A stretch of DNA of 12,935 bases from an uncultured Christensenella sp. (GTDB taxonomy: Bacteria > Bacillota > Clostridia > Christensenellales > Borkfalkiaceae). Position 1 is the first letter of the stretch. The number at the start of each line of letters is the position of its first letter. Under the pieces are notes generated by a model. It was not told where the DNA came from and made no database searches. It saw only the letters and a list, made by a program, of their open reading frames with translations. Shown here in pieces: positions 7,057 through 12,935 of this stretch. The stretch lies in assembly GCA_910586345.1 (NCBI GenBank), contig CAJUHC010000032.1, forward strand, positions 1 to 12,935. Direction: 5' to 3'. The position numbers and the translations under genes are program-made.

Positions 7057-8817
7057 CTATACGTAAGGTTTAATGTTTTTTATTTTTATAATATCTTCGA
7101 AAATTTCTTTTGCCACAGGAGCCGCGACTGCGCTTCCGTAATAAGTTCCCTGCGGTTCGTCAACGATTATAAGAGCAAGATACTGCGGTTTATCCGAAGG
7201 AAAAAATCCCACAAACGAAGATATATACTTACCCGAAGCGATATGTCCGTCCTCGTATTTCTGAGCCGTTCCCGTCTTTCCGCCTACCTTGTACCCTTCT
7301 ATATAAGCTTTTTTACCGCTACCTTCTTTAACTACGCCTTCGAGCATCGAAGCAAGCATAGAAGAAGCTTTTTCGCTGACGGGTTTATATTTCAAAACGG
7401 GCTTGAAGTTTTCAACGTTTCCGTTTGAAAGCACGACGGATTTTAAAAGATGAGGCATATAGTAATTACCTCCGTTCACTGCTGCCGCGGCGGCGCAGGC
7501 AAGCTGAATTCCCGTTACAGCGACAGTCTGTCCGAAACCTATTCTCGCAAGGTCGCAGTCACGCACAAGCGACTGCGGAACCAACATTCCCAACGCTTCG
7601 CCGTTAAAGTCAAGACCCGTCACGTTTCCGAAACCGAACCCGTTCAGATAATTATAAAAAGTATCCGTACCGAGCGAAAGAGCTATGTCGGTAAAACACG
7701 GGTTACAGCTGTTATTAAGCGCGTCGGCAAGAGTCTGGTTCGAGTGTTTGCCGTTCGAATGGTCCGACCAGCATTTTATCTTGGTACCGTCAACCGTTCT
7801 CGTTCTGCTTCCGTTAAACACGTAGGACGAGGAAAAAGCTTTATTATTTCCGCGGAGATATTCTTCTATATTTGCCGCCGCCGTAACGACTTTGAAAGTC
7901 GAACCCGGTTCGTAAATGTCGCAGACGATACTGTTTCTCGAAAGCGAGTTCAACGTTTCTTTATCGTCTCTCGGAACATCGTTAAGGTCGTAAGAAGGAT
8001 AATTAACCATTGCGAGAATATCGAAATTCTGAGGATTAAGCACGATGCAAGACACCGACTTCGCCCCGCTTGAAACATAAACGCTTCGCATAGCGTCCTC
8101 GGCGGCAAGCTGTATATCAATATCGACTGTAAGTCTGACCTCCGCTCCCGCCTTAGCTTCGCTGTAAACGACCACCGAGTTTTCCGTTTCTACGCCGACT
8201 ATATCCGTAGTATAACTTATTTCGCCGTTTGTACCGCTTAATATTTTATCGTAATATTTTTCTATTCCCGAAAGCCCCGAACCGTCGTTTGAAGTAAAAC
8301 CGAGAACCTGACAAAGAACGTCGTTATAAGCGTATTGACGGGTATTGTCGCGCGAATAATATACACCCGATAAATTATATGAAACGAGCTTTTCGACGCT
8401 TTCTTTAGAAACCTGCCTTGCAACCGTTATTTCGGAAACTTTACCGCCTTTGATTTTTTCGATTACCGAATTCGGTTCCAACGAAAACAAACCGCTCAGA
8501 ACAGTTGCGGTGTACTCGGCGTTTTCCACTGCGTTAGGGCGCAGAAACACACTATATGTAGTCTTATTACCGACAAGAATTTCGCCGTTCGCGTCCGTTA
8601 TTAAACCCCTGCTCGCTATGACGGGTATCTCTCTGTTCCATTGGTCAGTAGCTCTGTATTTAAGCTCCGAACCCCATACAAGCTGAACGTATAACAAACG
8701 CGCGAAAATTATGCAAAAAATAAAGGCTATTGCCAAACCCATTGACAATAACCTCTTTTGTAATACTGTAATCGAAAAACCCGATTTATTGATTTTATTA
8801 AATTTTTTGATTTTCAT
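7057..8817 (-). CDS. ftsI: Class B penicillin-binding protein, septal transpeptidase (FtsI/PBP2B type)
   Basis: This membrane-anchored DD-transpeptidase crosslinks septal peptidoglycan and pairs with FtsW. In 586 residues it has a basic cytoplasmic tail, one membrane anchor at about 23-46, a non-catalytic pedestal (about 60-220, with the ASRGLITDANGEIL segment typical of class B enzymes), and a transpeptidase domain with SxxK at Ser306-Thr-Phe-Lys309, SxN at Ser370-Cys-Asn372 and KTG at Lys514-Thr-Gly516. The sequence ends about 70 residues after KTG, so it lacks the C-terminal PASTA domains of Bacillus PBP2B and SpoVD. It is therefore closer in architecture to FtsI; a sporulation (SpoVD) role cannot be judged from this. 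The ATG at 8817 has AAGGA just upstream, 6 nt after the ftsL stop. Confidence 0.93.
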   Translation of the reverse strand: MKIKKFNKINKSGFSITVLQKRLLSMGLAIAFIFCIIFARLLYVQLVWGSELKYRATDQWNREIPVIASRGLITDANGEILVGNKTTYSVFLRPNAVENAEYTATVLSGLFSLEPNSVIEKIKGGKVSEITVARQVSKESVEKLVSYNLSGVYYSRDNTRQYAYNDVLCQVLGFTSNDGSGLSGIEKYYDKILSGTNGEISYTTDIVGVETENSVVVYSEAKAGAEVRLTVDIDIQLAAEDAMRSVYVSSGAKSVSCIVLNPQNFDILAMVNYPSYDLNDVPRDDKETLNSLSRNSIVCDIYEPGSTFKVVTAAANIEEYLRGNNKAFSSSYVFNGSRTRTVDGTKIKCWSDHSNGKHSNQTLADALNNSCNPCFTDIALSLGTDTFYNYLNGFGFGNVTGLDFNGEALGMLVPQSLVRDCDLARIGFGQTVAVTGIQLACAAAAAVNGGNYYMPHLLKSVVLSNGNVENFKPVLKYKPVSEKASSMLASMLEGVVKEGSGKKAYIEGYKVGGKTGTAQKYEDGHIASGKYISSFVGFFPSDKPQYLALIIVDEPQGTYYGSAVAAPVAKEIFEDIIKIKNIKPYV

Positions 8818-8823
8818 TTTTCC

Positions 8824-9552
8824 TTATCCGAGAATCATTCCGTTTTTGTTTGCAAAATCCTCGACTTCCTGATACCAATTCGACTTAAAATCTTCCGTTT
8901 CGGCAAGAGCTTCGTTATATTCGGTTTCTGCCCGCGTCAAATTACTTTGAAGCGCGCCAACCTCTCTGTTTAAGTTAGAAATAACAGCCGAGTTAACGAT
9001 TATGAGTATAAATAACGCAACTATAACCGACAGCGCAACAGCTATTATTATTCTGTCCTTCTTAGTCAAAGCAGAACGCTTTGTTTGCGAAGGTCTTGTT
9101 TCTATTTTACCTTCTTCGACCGTTCTTACTACTCCGGCAGTCTTATACTGTATTGTTGTCTGCGTAGGACGAAGGTCCTCGTTTTCTTCCTCGTCAGACA
9201 GTGATTCGGAAACTTCCGTTTCGGCAGAAAACAACTTACGGTTAACCGAACTGTCGGCGCGGAAAATTTCCGCGTCGGCGCGCGCGTTCTCAACAAGGTA
9301 AGGTCTTTGGAACAAAATTTCACGCGCAGAGGAATTAGATTGAACCTGCTCTGCCGCGGCTTCTTTCTCCTCACTTCTTGCAGGCAATATATCTTTCGTT
9401 CTGCTCTCGGGATTGATTAATCTCGCATAATTCTCGCTTATGCGCGAATTATGCCTTTCTTCCTCGCTCAAATACGAATCACGATATTCTCTCGTATATT
9501 CTTTTTCTTCGGTATCGGCGTTCCTTTCCAATACGGGCGATGCAACTGCCAT
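8824..9552 (-). CDS. ftsL: FtsL-like septum protein with a long acidic cytoplasmic extension
   Basis: This is a bitopic protein in the ftsL position between rsmH and the PBP gene. It has 242 residues from the ATG at 9552, chosen because AAGGAG lies 7 nt upstream and because the longer frame (to 9609) would run into rsmH. Residues 1-165 are hydrophilic, Glu-rich and low in conservation, ending in a basic stop-transfer-like stretch (158-167). A membrane segment follows at about 168-189, then a heptad-like coiled coil (190-221), then a tail DFANKNGMILG. A single membrane segment with a coiled coil and a final G-M motif is the FtsL/DivIC pattern; these proteins activate FtsW-FtsI with DivIB. Ordinary FtsL proteins are near 100-120 residues, so the N-terminal extension is odd. 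Identity rests on topology and context, not on primary sequence. Confidence 0.75.
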   Translation of the reverse strand: MAVASPVLERNADTEEKEYTREYRDSYLSEEERHNSRISENYARLINPESRTKDILPARSEEKEAAAEQVQSNSSAREILFQRPYLVENARADAEIFRADSSVNRKLFSAETEVSESLSDEEENEDLRPTQTTIQYKTAGVVRTVEEGKIETRPSQTKRSALTKKDRIIIAVALSVIVALFILIIVNSAVISNLNREVGALQSNLTRAETEYNEALAETEDFKSNWYQEVEDFANKNGMILG

Positions 9553-9559
9553 AATTTTT

Positions 9560-9565
9560 CTCCTT
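9560..9565 (-). promoter_or_regulatory. Ribosome binding site that fixes the ftsL start
   Basis: On the minus strand AAGGAG lies 7 nt before the ATG at 9552-9550. The alternative ATG at 9609 has no such site and sits within the rsmH coding region. Confidence 0.85.
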
Positions 9566-9572
9566 ACCGTAA

Positions 9573-10514
9573 TCAAATAATTTTCTCGGCGACACGAAGT
9601 TTGGCACACTTCGAGCGCGAATTCACCGCCGTCTCTTTTACGCTTGCGGTTATTGGTTTTTTAGTTATAATCTCTATCTCTTTGGTCTTTCCGCAAACGC
9701 AGACGGGAAGAATTTTATCGCAGACGCAATCGCATTCAAGCATTCTGAACGCCTGTTTTACTATTCTGTCTTCAAGCGAATGAAAAGTCAGAATCGCTAT
9801 TCTTCCGCCCTTTTTAAGTTTGCGCGTCAAACCTAAAACGCATTCATAAAGTCCTTCGAGTTCTCCGTTAACCGCTATTCTTACCGCTTGAAAACTTTTT
9901 CTCGCGCACGGTCCGTTATGACGGAATTTAGCAGGTATGCTGTTTTCTATAATTTCCGCAAACTCTCCGCAAGTCGTCAAACGCTTTACGCTCCGCGCCT
10001 TAACCACGTTAGCGGCAATTTGACCGGCGAATTTTTCTTCGCCGTAATCCTTTAAAATATTTGCAATCTGTTTTTGAGAATATTCGTTTAAGATAATTTC
10101 GGCCGTTAAATCCGCATTTTTATCCATTCTCATATCGAGCGGGGAAGACGGTTTCATATATGAGAAACCTCTCTCTTCACAGTCGAGCTGAAAACTTGAA
10201 ACACCGAAATCGAGTAACGCGCCGTCAAGCTCTCTTATTCCCGCAAGTTCTAAAACTTCTTGGAAATTTTTATAATCCGATTTATAAATTTGAAATCTGC
10301 CGTTAAACTCCGAAAGTCTTTCGCTCGCCGCCGAAATAGCGTCTTCGTCCAAATCGGTTGCGATTAACTTCCCCGACGGAGCTGAACGTCTAAGTATTTC
10401 GAACGAATGACCTCCGCCGCCCACCGTTCCGTCAAAGTATACGCCGCCGTTTTTAATTTCAAGCGCGTCTATACATTCGTCAAGCATTACGGGTATATGC
10501 GCAAAGTCTCTCAT
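9573..10514 (-). CDS. rsmH: 16S rRNA (cytosine(1402)-N4)-methyltransferase RsmH (MraW)
   Basis: The enzyme methylates N4 of C1402 in the ribosomal decoding centre using S-adenosylmethionine. The 313 residues carry the opening HIPVMLDE (6-13), the SAM loop DGTVGGGGHS (28-37), LDFGVSSFQLD (101-111), RGFSY (115-119), MRMD (128-131), the conserved FQAVRIAVNGELE (208-220), FHSLEDR (244-250), a cysteine cluster (261, 263, 265, 272, 274) and the C-terminal NSRSKCAKLR block (298-307). The length and motif order are normal for the family. It starts 2 nt after the mraZ stop with only a weak Shine-Dalgarno, consistent with translational coupling. The pairing with mraZ at the head of the dcw operon is conserved across bacteria. 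Confidence 0.97.
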   Translation of the reverse strand: MRDFAHIPVMLDECIDALEIKNGGVYFDGTVGGGGHSFEILRRSAPSGKLIATDLDEDAISAASERLSEFNGRFQIYKSDYKNFQEVLELAGIRELDGALLDFGVSSFQLDCEERGFSYMKPSSPLDMRMDKNADLTAEIILNEYSQKQIANILKDYGEEKFAGQIAANVVKARSVKRLTTCGEFAEIIENSIPAKFRHNGPCARKSFQAVRIAVNGELEGLYECVLGLTRKLKKGGRIAILTFHSLEDRIVKQAFRMLECDCVCDKILPVCVCGKTKEIEIITKKPITASVKETAVNSRSKCAKLRVAEKII

Positions 10515-10516
10515 AC

Positions 10517-10942
10517 TTAAATATCCAGATAACCGAAATTTTCGTCGAAGTTTTCGTCGTCGTCCGCAAAGTACTCGTCGTAAACTTCTTTAGCCCAAAT
10601 TTCGATTCTCGAACCGGCACCGCAGATTTTTATGTCCTTGGTAATCTTGGAATAGCTTTTTAATTCGGGAGGAATAACGAGCCTTCCCTGCGTATCTATC
10701 TCAACAAGTTTAAGAGATTTCGTGAACGCCCTCATTCCTTTTTGCTTTTCCGTGTCGGAAATTTTTATCTCTTCGAGTTTTTCAAGTTTTTCTTTTATCG
10801 CAGCTTCATAAAACACGAAAATACATCCGTTCGTGCCCTTAGAGAAGTAAAGTTTTTCTTCCTTCCCTTTGAGCTTTGAAGGTATTCTTATTCTGTTTTT
10901 AGCATCAATCTGATGCTCGTATTCGCCTGTAAGAAAAAACAT
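10517..10942 (-). CDS. mraZ: Transcriptional regulator MraZ
   Basis: MraZ is an AbrB-like DNA-binding protein that forms rings and binds repeats at its own promoter; in E. coli it represses the dcw operon. The 141 residues hold the two tandem domains, each with the DxxxR signature: DAKNRIRIP (13-21) and DTQGRLVIP (83-91). The first copy reads KNR where KGR is common. The C-terminus is acidic with a repeated DENF (129-136). The start at ATG 10942 has AGGG (10954-10951) 8 nt upstream and puts GEYEHQID at the expected place. The promoter and candidate operator lie 30-63 nt upstream, so autoregulation is likely. Confidence 0.96.
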   Translation of the reverse strand: MFFLTGEYEHQIDAKNRIRIPSKLKGKEEKLYFSKGTNGCIFVFYEAAIKEKLEKLEEIKISDTEKQKGMRAFTKSLKLVEIDTQGRLVIPPELKSYSKITKDIKICGAGSRIEIWAKEVYDEYFADDDENFDENFGYLDI

Positions 10943-10971
10943 TGAAACTACCCTGAGTAAACTATGTATCT

Positions 10972-11000
10972 ATAATAACATCTAAAATGACCACTGTCAA
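10972..11000 (-). promoter_or_regulatory. Main dcw operon promoter upstream of mraZ
   Basis: On the minus strand the -35 is a perfect TTGACA (11000-10995), the spacer is 17 nt and the -10 is TATTAT (10977-10972). Transcription should start near 10965, giving a leader of about 23 nt. The 11006-11052 stretch upstream is made almost wholly of A and T tracts and could act as an UP element. Confidence 0.88.
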
Positions 11001-11005
11001 CCACT
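10990..11005 (-). promoter_or_regulatory. Candidate MraZ operator: two AGTGGT repeats 10 bp apart over the -35 box
   Basis: On the minus strand AGTGGT occurs at 11005-11000 and again at 10995-10990, a period of exactly 10 bp (one helical turn), and the -35 hexamer fills the space between them. Known MraZ boxes are short G-rich direct repeats with a period near 10 bp at the mraZ promoter (TGGGN in E. coli, AAAGTG-type in Mollicutes). Only two copies are visible; three or four are usual. Confidence 0.7.
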
Positions 11006-11052
11006 AAAGCATAAAAAGTTTAAATTTTTTTTATTTTTTTAGTAAATTTATT

Positions 11053-11808
11053 TTATTTTTGGGAATTAACTCCACTTTGCATTAGAAGCTTATTAAATAT
11101 CAGTCGATTTTTAACCGTATCTCCGCCTGAAAAGGAGATTTTTTGTATCCTTTCGCATCGGTGGTCAAAAATCCCTATTTTTTCGCACAAATGCGCCGCA
11201 GTTCCTTCAATACCGTCGAAAACAGGGCAATTATAAAAATCTTTTATTATCTCTTCGGCAAATACGTAATGAGTACACCCCAATACTACGCTGTCGGCTT
11301 TTAAATCGGGTAAAAGACGTTTTACGCCGTCGGAATTGAGTTCGTTAATATTATTTTCAATATAATACGCCAAATCTGGACAAGCTATCACTTCGGTATT
11401 TTCAGAACCGTATTTTTCGACCAGCGATTTTAGAGATTCGCTTCCGGCAGTAGACGGAGTTGCAAGTACGACGCATTTTCCTCCGAGAGCCGCGGCGGGT
11501 TTAATTGCCGGCTGTATGCCGATAATTTCAAAAGAGTATTTTAGCCTTAAATAATCTATACATTGCGCCGTCAGAGTATTGCAGGCCAATACCGCCGCAA
11601 CGGGTTCGAGCTTGCTTATCTCGGAAAATTTTTCATCGGCGATATTTATCAATTCAGCTTTAGTCAAAGCGCCGTAAGGAACGCGGTAGTTATCGGCAAA
11701 ATACGTAAAATCAACGCACGGCAATCTGCGCACACATTCATATAACAAACTAAGTCCGCCTATACCGCTGTCAAAAAAGCAAACAGACCGATTAATATTT
11801 TTATCCAT
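11053..11808 (-). CDS. murI: Glutamate racemase MurI
   Basis: The enzyme interconverts L- and D-glutamate, supplying D-Glu for MurD, in the cytosol. The 251-residue protein has the opening DSGIGGLS (13-20), VPYG (43-46), the first catalytic cysteine Cys76 in ACNTLTA (canonical ACNTAS/T) and the second, Cys178, in LGCTHY (176-181) with His180. Length is usual. The ATG at 11808 puts DSGIGG 12 residues in, as in homologues, but there is no recognisable Shine-Dalgarno near it and I find no convincing promoter in the 138-nt gap shared with the divergent rpsT. It reads toward mraZ on the same strand with no GC-rich terminator between them, so some read-through into the dcw operon is possible. Confidence 0.95.
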   Translation of the reverse strand: MDKNINRSVCFFDSGIGGLSLLYECVRRLPCVDFTYFADNYRVPYGALTKAELINIADEKFSEISKLEPVAAVLACNTLTAQCIDYLRLKYSFEIIGIQPAIKPAAALGGKCVVLATPSTAGSESLKSLVEKYGSENTEVIACPDLAYYIENNINELNSDGVKRLLPDLKADSVVLGCTHYVFAEEIIKDFYNCPVFDGIEGTAAHLCEKIGIFDHRCERIQKISFSGGDTVKNRLIFNKLLMQSGVNSQK

Positions 11809-11875
11809 ACAGTATTATTAATATTATCCAAGGTAAAAATATATTAAAATTTTCTGAAAAGCCGTTAAAAAACAG

Positions 11876-11904
11876 TTTACAACTATACTTTTTTATGATA
11901 AAAT
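11876..11904 (+). promoter_or_regulatory. rpsT promoter with extended -10
   Basis: The boxes are TTTACA (11876-11881), a 17-nt spacer and TAAAAT (11899-11904), preceded by TG at the extended -10 position (11896-11897). The start should be near 11911, giving a leader of about 35 nt before rpsT. Confidence 0.82.
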
Positions 11905-11946
11905 CACATAAGAATTCAAGTAAAAGCATTTCCAAAGGAGATAATA

Positions 11947-12210
11947 ATGCCTAACATAAAGTCAGCAAAAAAACGTGTTCTTGTTACCGATAAAAAAACG
12001 GAAAGAAATAAGGCTGTAAAATCCGAATTAAAAACCGAAGTCAAGAAATTCCTTTCTTTGGTTGAATCGGGAGATAAAGCGGCCGCAACCGCAAAATTCC
12101 CTTATACCTGTTCCGTTATTGACGGCGCCGTTTCCAAGGGCGTTCTTAAAAAGAATACTGCCGCTAACAAAAAATCGGGGCTTGCCAAAAAGCTTAACGC
12201 TATGGCGTAA
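11947..12210 (+). CDS. rpsT: 30S ribosomal protein S20
   Basis: S20 is a small basic primary-binding protein of the 30S subunit that contacts 16S rRNA. The 87-residue length and the strong content of Lys and Ala are typical. The start MPNIKSAKKR and the C-terminal block with Lys-Asn-Thr-Ala-Ala-Asn-Lys-Lys-Ser (about 69-77, the family's helix ending in K-x-x-A-x-R/K-K-S-x-L) are recognisable. AAAGGAG (11934-11940) stands 6 nt before the ATG. It is transcribed alone on the plus strand, away from murI, and is followed by a hairpin and a tRNA gene. In many bacteria rpsT is likewise a single-gene unit. In E. coli it is autoregulated through its leader; nothing specific to that is visible here. 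Confidence 0.96.
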   Translation: MPNIKSAKKRVLVTDKKTERNKAVKSELKTEVKKFLSLVESGDKAAATAKFPYTCSVIDGAVSKGVLKKNTAANKKSGLAKKLNAMA

Positions 12211-12229
12211 ACTTCTATCGCGAATTATT

Positions 12230-12256
12230 AAAAGCGAGCGTATACCGCTCGCTTTT
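12230..12256 (+). terminator. Hairpin terminator after rpsT
   Basis: AAAAGCGAGCG (12230-12240) and CGCTCGCTTTT (12246-12256) are exact inverse complements, an 11-bp stem around a 5-nt loop. Only four T follow the GC-rich part before GAAATAAT, so termination may be incomplete. It stands 19 nt after the rpsT stop and 12 nt before the tRNA. Confidence 0.8.
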
Positions 12257-12268
12257 GAAATAATATGT

Positions 12269-12343
12269 GCTTCCGTAGTTAAATGGATATAACAGCCCCC
12301 TCCTAAGGGGCCGTTGTGGGTTCGATTCCCGCCGGGAGTACCA
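12269..12343 (+). tRNA. tRNA-Arg (anticodon CCT)
   Basis: The cloverleaf folds fully. The acceptor stem is GCTTCCG / CGGGAGT (7 bp, with G-T at 1-72 and T-G at 4-69), and the D stem is GTTA / TAAC. The anticodon stem is GCCCC / GGGGC with loop CTCCTAA; the anticodon CCT at 12302-12304 reads AGG. The T stem is GTGGG / CCCGC with loop TTCGATT, the discriminator is A (12340) and CCA is encoded (12341-12343). I see no promoter directly upstream, so expression may depend on read-through from rpsT. The terminator at 12402-12431 lies downstream. Confidence 0.95.
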
Positions 12344-12401
12344 CAGAGACACACGTGGCGGAGTTTTATGAGTTCTTTTTGCGTGTATCTTTTTGTATAA
12401 T

Positions 12402-12431
12402 AAAAAAAGCGGACATTCGACCGCTTTTTTT
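12402..12431. terminator. Bidirectional terminator between tRNA-Arg and queF
   Basis: AAAAAAAGCGG (12402-12412) and CCGCTTTTTTT (12421-12431) pair as an 11-bp stem around an 8-nt loop, with T tracts of seven on both strands. It ends 1 nt from the queF stop codon (12435-12433), so it serves the plus-strand tRNA and the convergent queF. The rest of 12344-12432 holds nothing else I can support. Confidence 0.88.
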
Positions 12432-12432
12432 A

Positions 12433-12924
12433 TTATCTGTTGTCGATTTTTTCGGGATACATATCGTGATGCGAAAGTCTGTCCCAGGCAACCTGTTCCC
12501 ACCTGGTCCCCTTTTTGCCGTAGTTGCAATAGGGGTCTATGGAAATTCCTCCACGGGGCAAAAACTTGCCCCATACCTCAATGTATGCAGGGTCCATCAA
12601 ATCAATAAGGTCGTTCATAATTATGTTAATGCAGTCCTCGTGAAAATCACCACGGTTTCTGAACCCGAAAAGATACAACTTTAAAGACTTGCTTTCAACC
12701 ATCTTTTCGCGCGGTATGTACGAAATGTAGACAGTGGCAAAATCGGGCTGACCGGTAATTGGACAAAGGCTTGTGAATTCGGGACAGTTGAACTTTACAA
12801 AATAGTCCCTTCCGGGGTGTTTGTTTACAAACGTTTCCAAAACGGACGGGTCGTAAGTCTGCGGATATTTAGTGTTGTTGTTACCGAGCAGGGTAATACC
12901 TTCGTTCTGTTTTTCTCTTGGCAT
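12433..12924 (-). CDS. queF: NADPH-dependent 7-cyano-7-deazaguanine reductase QueF
   Basis: The enzyme reduces the nitrile preQ0 to the amine preQ1 in the pathway to queuosine, a wobble-base modification of certain tRNAs. The 163-residue protein is of the short, single T-fold class (like the Bacillus enzyme), not the long two-domain E. coli class. The catalytic Cys54 lies in FTSLCPITGQPDF with Asp61, the QueF signature ESKSLKLY spans 77-84, and the substrate-binding His95-Glu96 follows GDF. The ATG at 12924 has AGGAG (12935-12931) 6 nt upstream, right at the window edge, so any promoter or preQ1 riboswitch would lie outside. It converges on the tRNA-Arg unit. Lysine codons here are about half AAG and Ala GCG is absent, but the gene is too short to draw much from that. 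Confidence 0.96.
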   Translation of the reverse strand: MPREKQNEGITLLGNNNTKYPQTYDPSVLETFVNKHPGRDYFVKFNCPEFTSLCPITGQPDFATVYISYIPREKMVESKSLKLYLFGFRNRGDFHEDCINIIMNDLIDLMDPAYIEVWGKFLPRGGISIDPYCNYGKKGTRWEQVAWDRLSHHDMYPEKIDNR

Positions 12925-12935
12925 ATTATTCTCCT

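Noticed and set aside
7450..8073. A 207-codon plus-strand ORF opposite the PBP gene.
   Set aside because: It is fully antisense to the conserved transpeptidase domain, has no ribosome binding site, and its composition is what the complementary frame would give.
9553..9609. Longer N-terminus for the FtsL-like protein starting MCQTSC at 9609.
   Set aside because: It overlaps the conserved end of rsmH and lacks a ribosome binding site, whereas the ATG at 9552 has AAGGAG at good distance.
11006..11052. A/T tracts between murI and mraZ as a terminator for murI.
   Set aside because: The weak AAATTTAAA-type symmetry has no GC-rich stem; the stretch fits better as an AT-rich upstream promoter element.
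12373..12401. TATAAT at 12396-12401 on the plus strand as a promoter.
   Set aside because: The hexamer at the -35 distance (TTCTTT) is poor and any transcript would run straight into the terminator at 12402-12431.
12028..12574. Minus-strand ORFs across the tRNA region, with peptides such as GGNRTHNGPLGGG and RRESNPQRPLRR.
   Set aside because: These are translations of the antisense of tRNA-Arg and its flanks, a well-known source of spurious hypothetical proteins; one also runs antisense to rpsT.
1..12935. Mobile elements, CRISPR arrays, phage or defence genes.
   Set aside because: No transposase, integrase, terminal inverted repeats, spaced repeats or anti-phage protein signatures are present; every gene is core housekeeping.

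Overview
This window is a bacterial chromosome segment that carries a division and cell-wall (dcw) cluster on the minus strand, followed by a short housekeeping stretch. Several signs point to a Bacillota (Firmicutes) lineage, most likely Clostridia: a DivIB-type FtsQ, a divergent FtsL, a SpoVE-length FtsW, AGGAGG-type ribosome binding sites, an AT-leaning base composition and a short single-domain QueF. MurE carries the DNPR motif of meso-diaminopimelate-adding enzymes, so the peptidoglycan should be of the DAP type. I cannot name a genus or family.

Layout, in the direction of transcription of the main operon (minus strand, right to left): murI (11808-11053); a consensus promoter overlapped by two MraZ-box-like repeats (10972-11005); then mraZ, rsmH, an ftsL-like gene, a class B PBP gene (ftsI), murE, mraY, murD, ftsW, murA and ftsQ. 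The genes are tightly packed, with gaps of 2 to 20 nt, one 20-nt overlap (murD/ftsW) and one 77-nt gap (ftsW/murA). The operon ends in a terminator hairpin whose upstream arm is the last codons of ftsQ and whose loop contains the ftsQ stop codon. Just beyond it, a near-perfect SigA promoter drives what looks like the first ten codons of ftsA, cut by the window edge.

To the right, rpsT (ribosomal protein S20) is on the plus strand, divergent from murI, with its own extended -10 promoter. It is followed by a hairpin, a tRNA-Arg(CCT) and a bidirectional terminator shared with the convergent queF gene (queuosine biosynthesis, minus strand).

The genes work together. MurA makes the first committed peptidoglycan precursor. 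MurI supplies D-glutamate, which MurD adds, and MurE then adds meso-DAP. MraY builds lipid I. FtsW and the PBP polymerise and crosslink septal wall, and FtsL and FtsQ/DivIB scaffold that pair. MraZ is the operon's likely autoregulator and RsmH a ribosomal RNA methyltransferase. The usual cluster members murF, murG and murC are absent from this stretch.

No stretch longer than 300 bases lacks a gene. I saw no mobile element, CRISPR array, prophage or defence system. This is a core region; the points worth a second look are regulatory or architectural rather than a new system.
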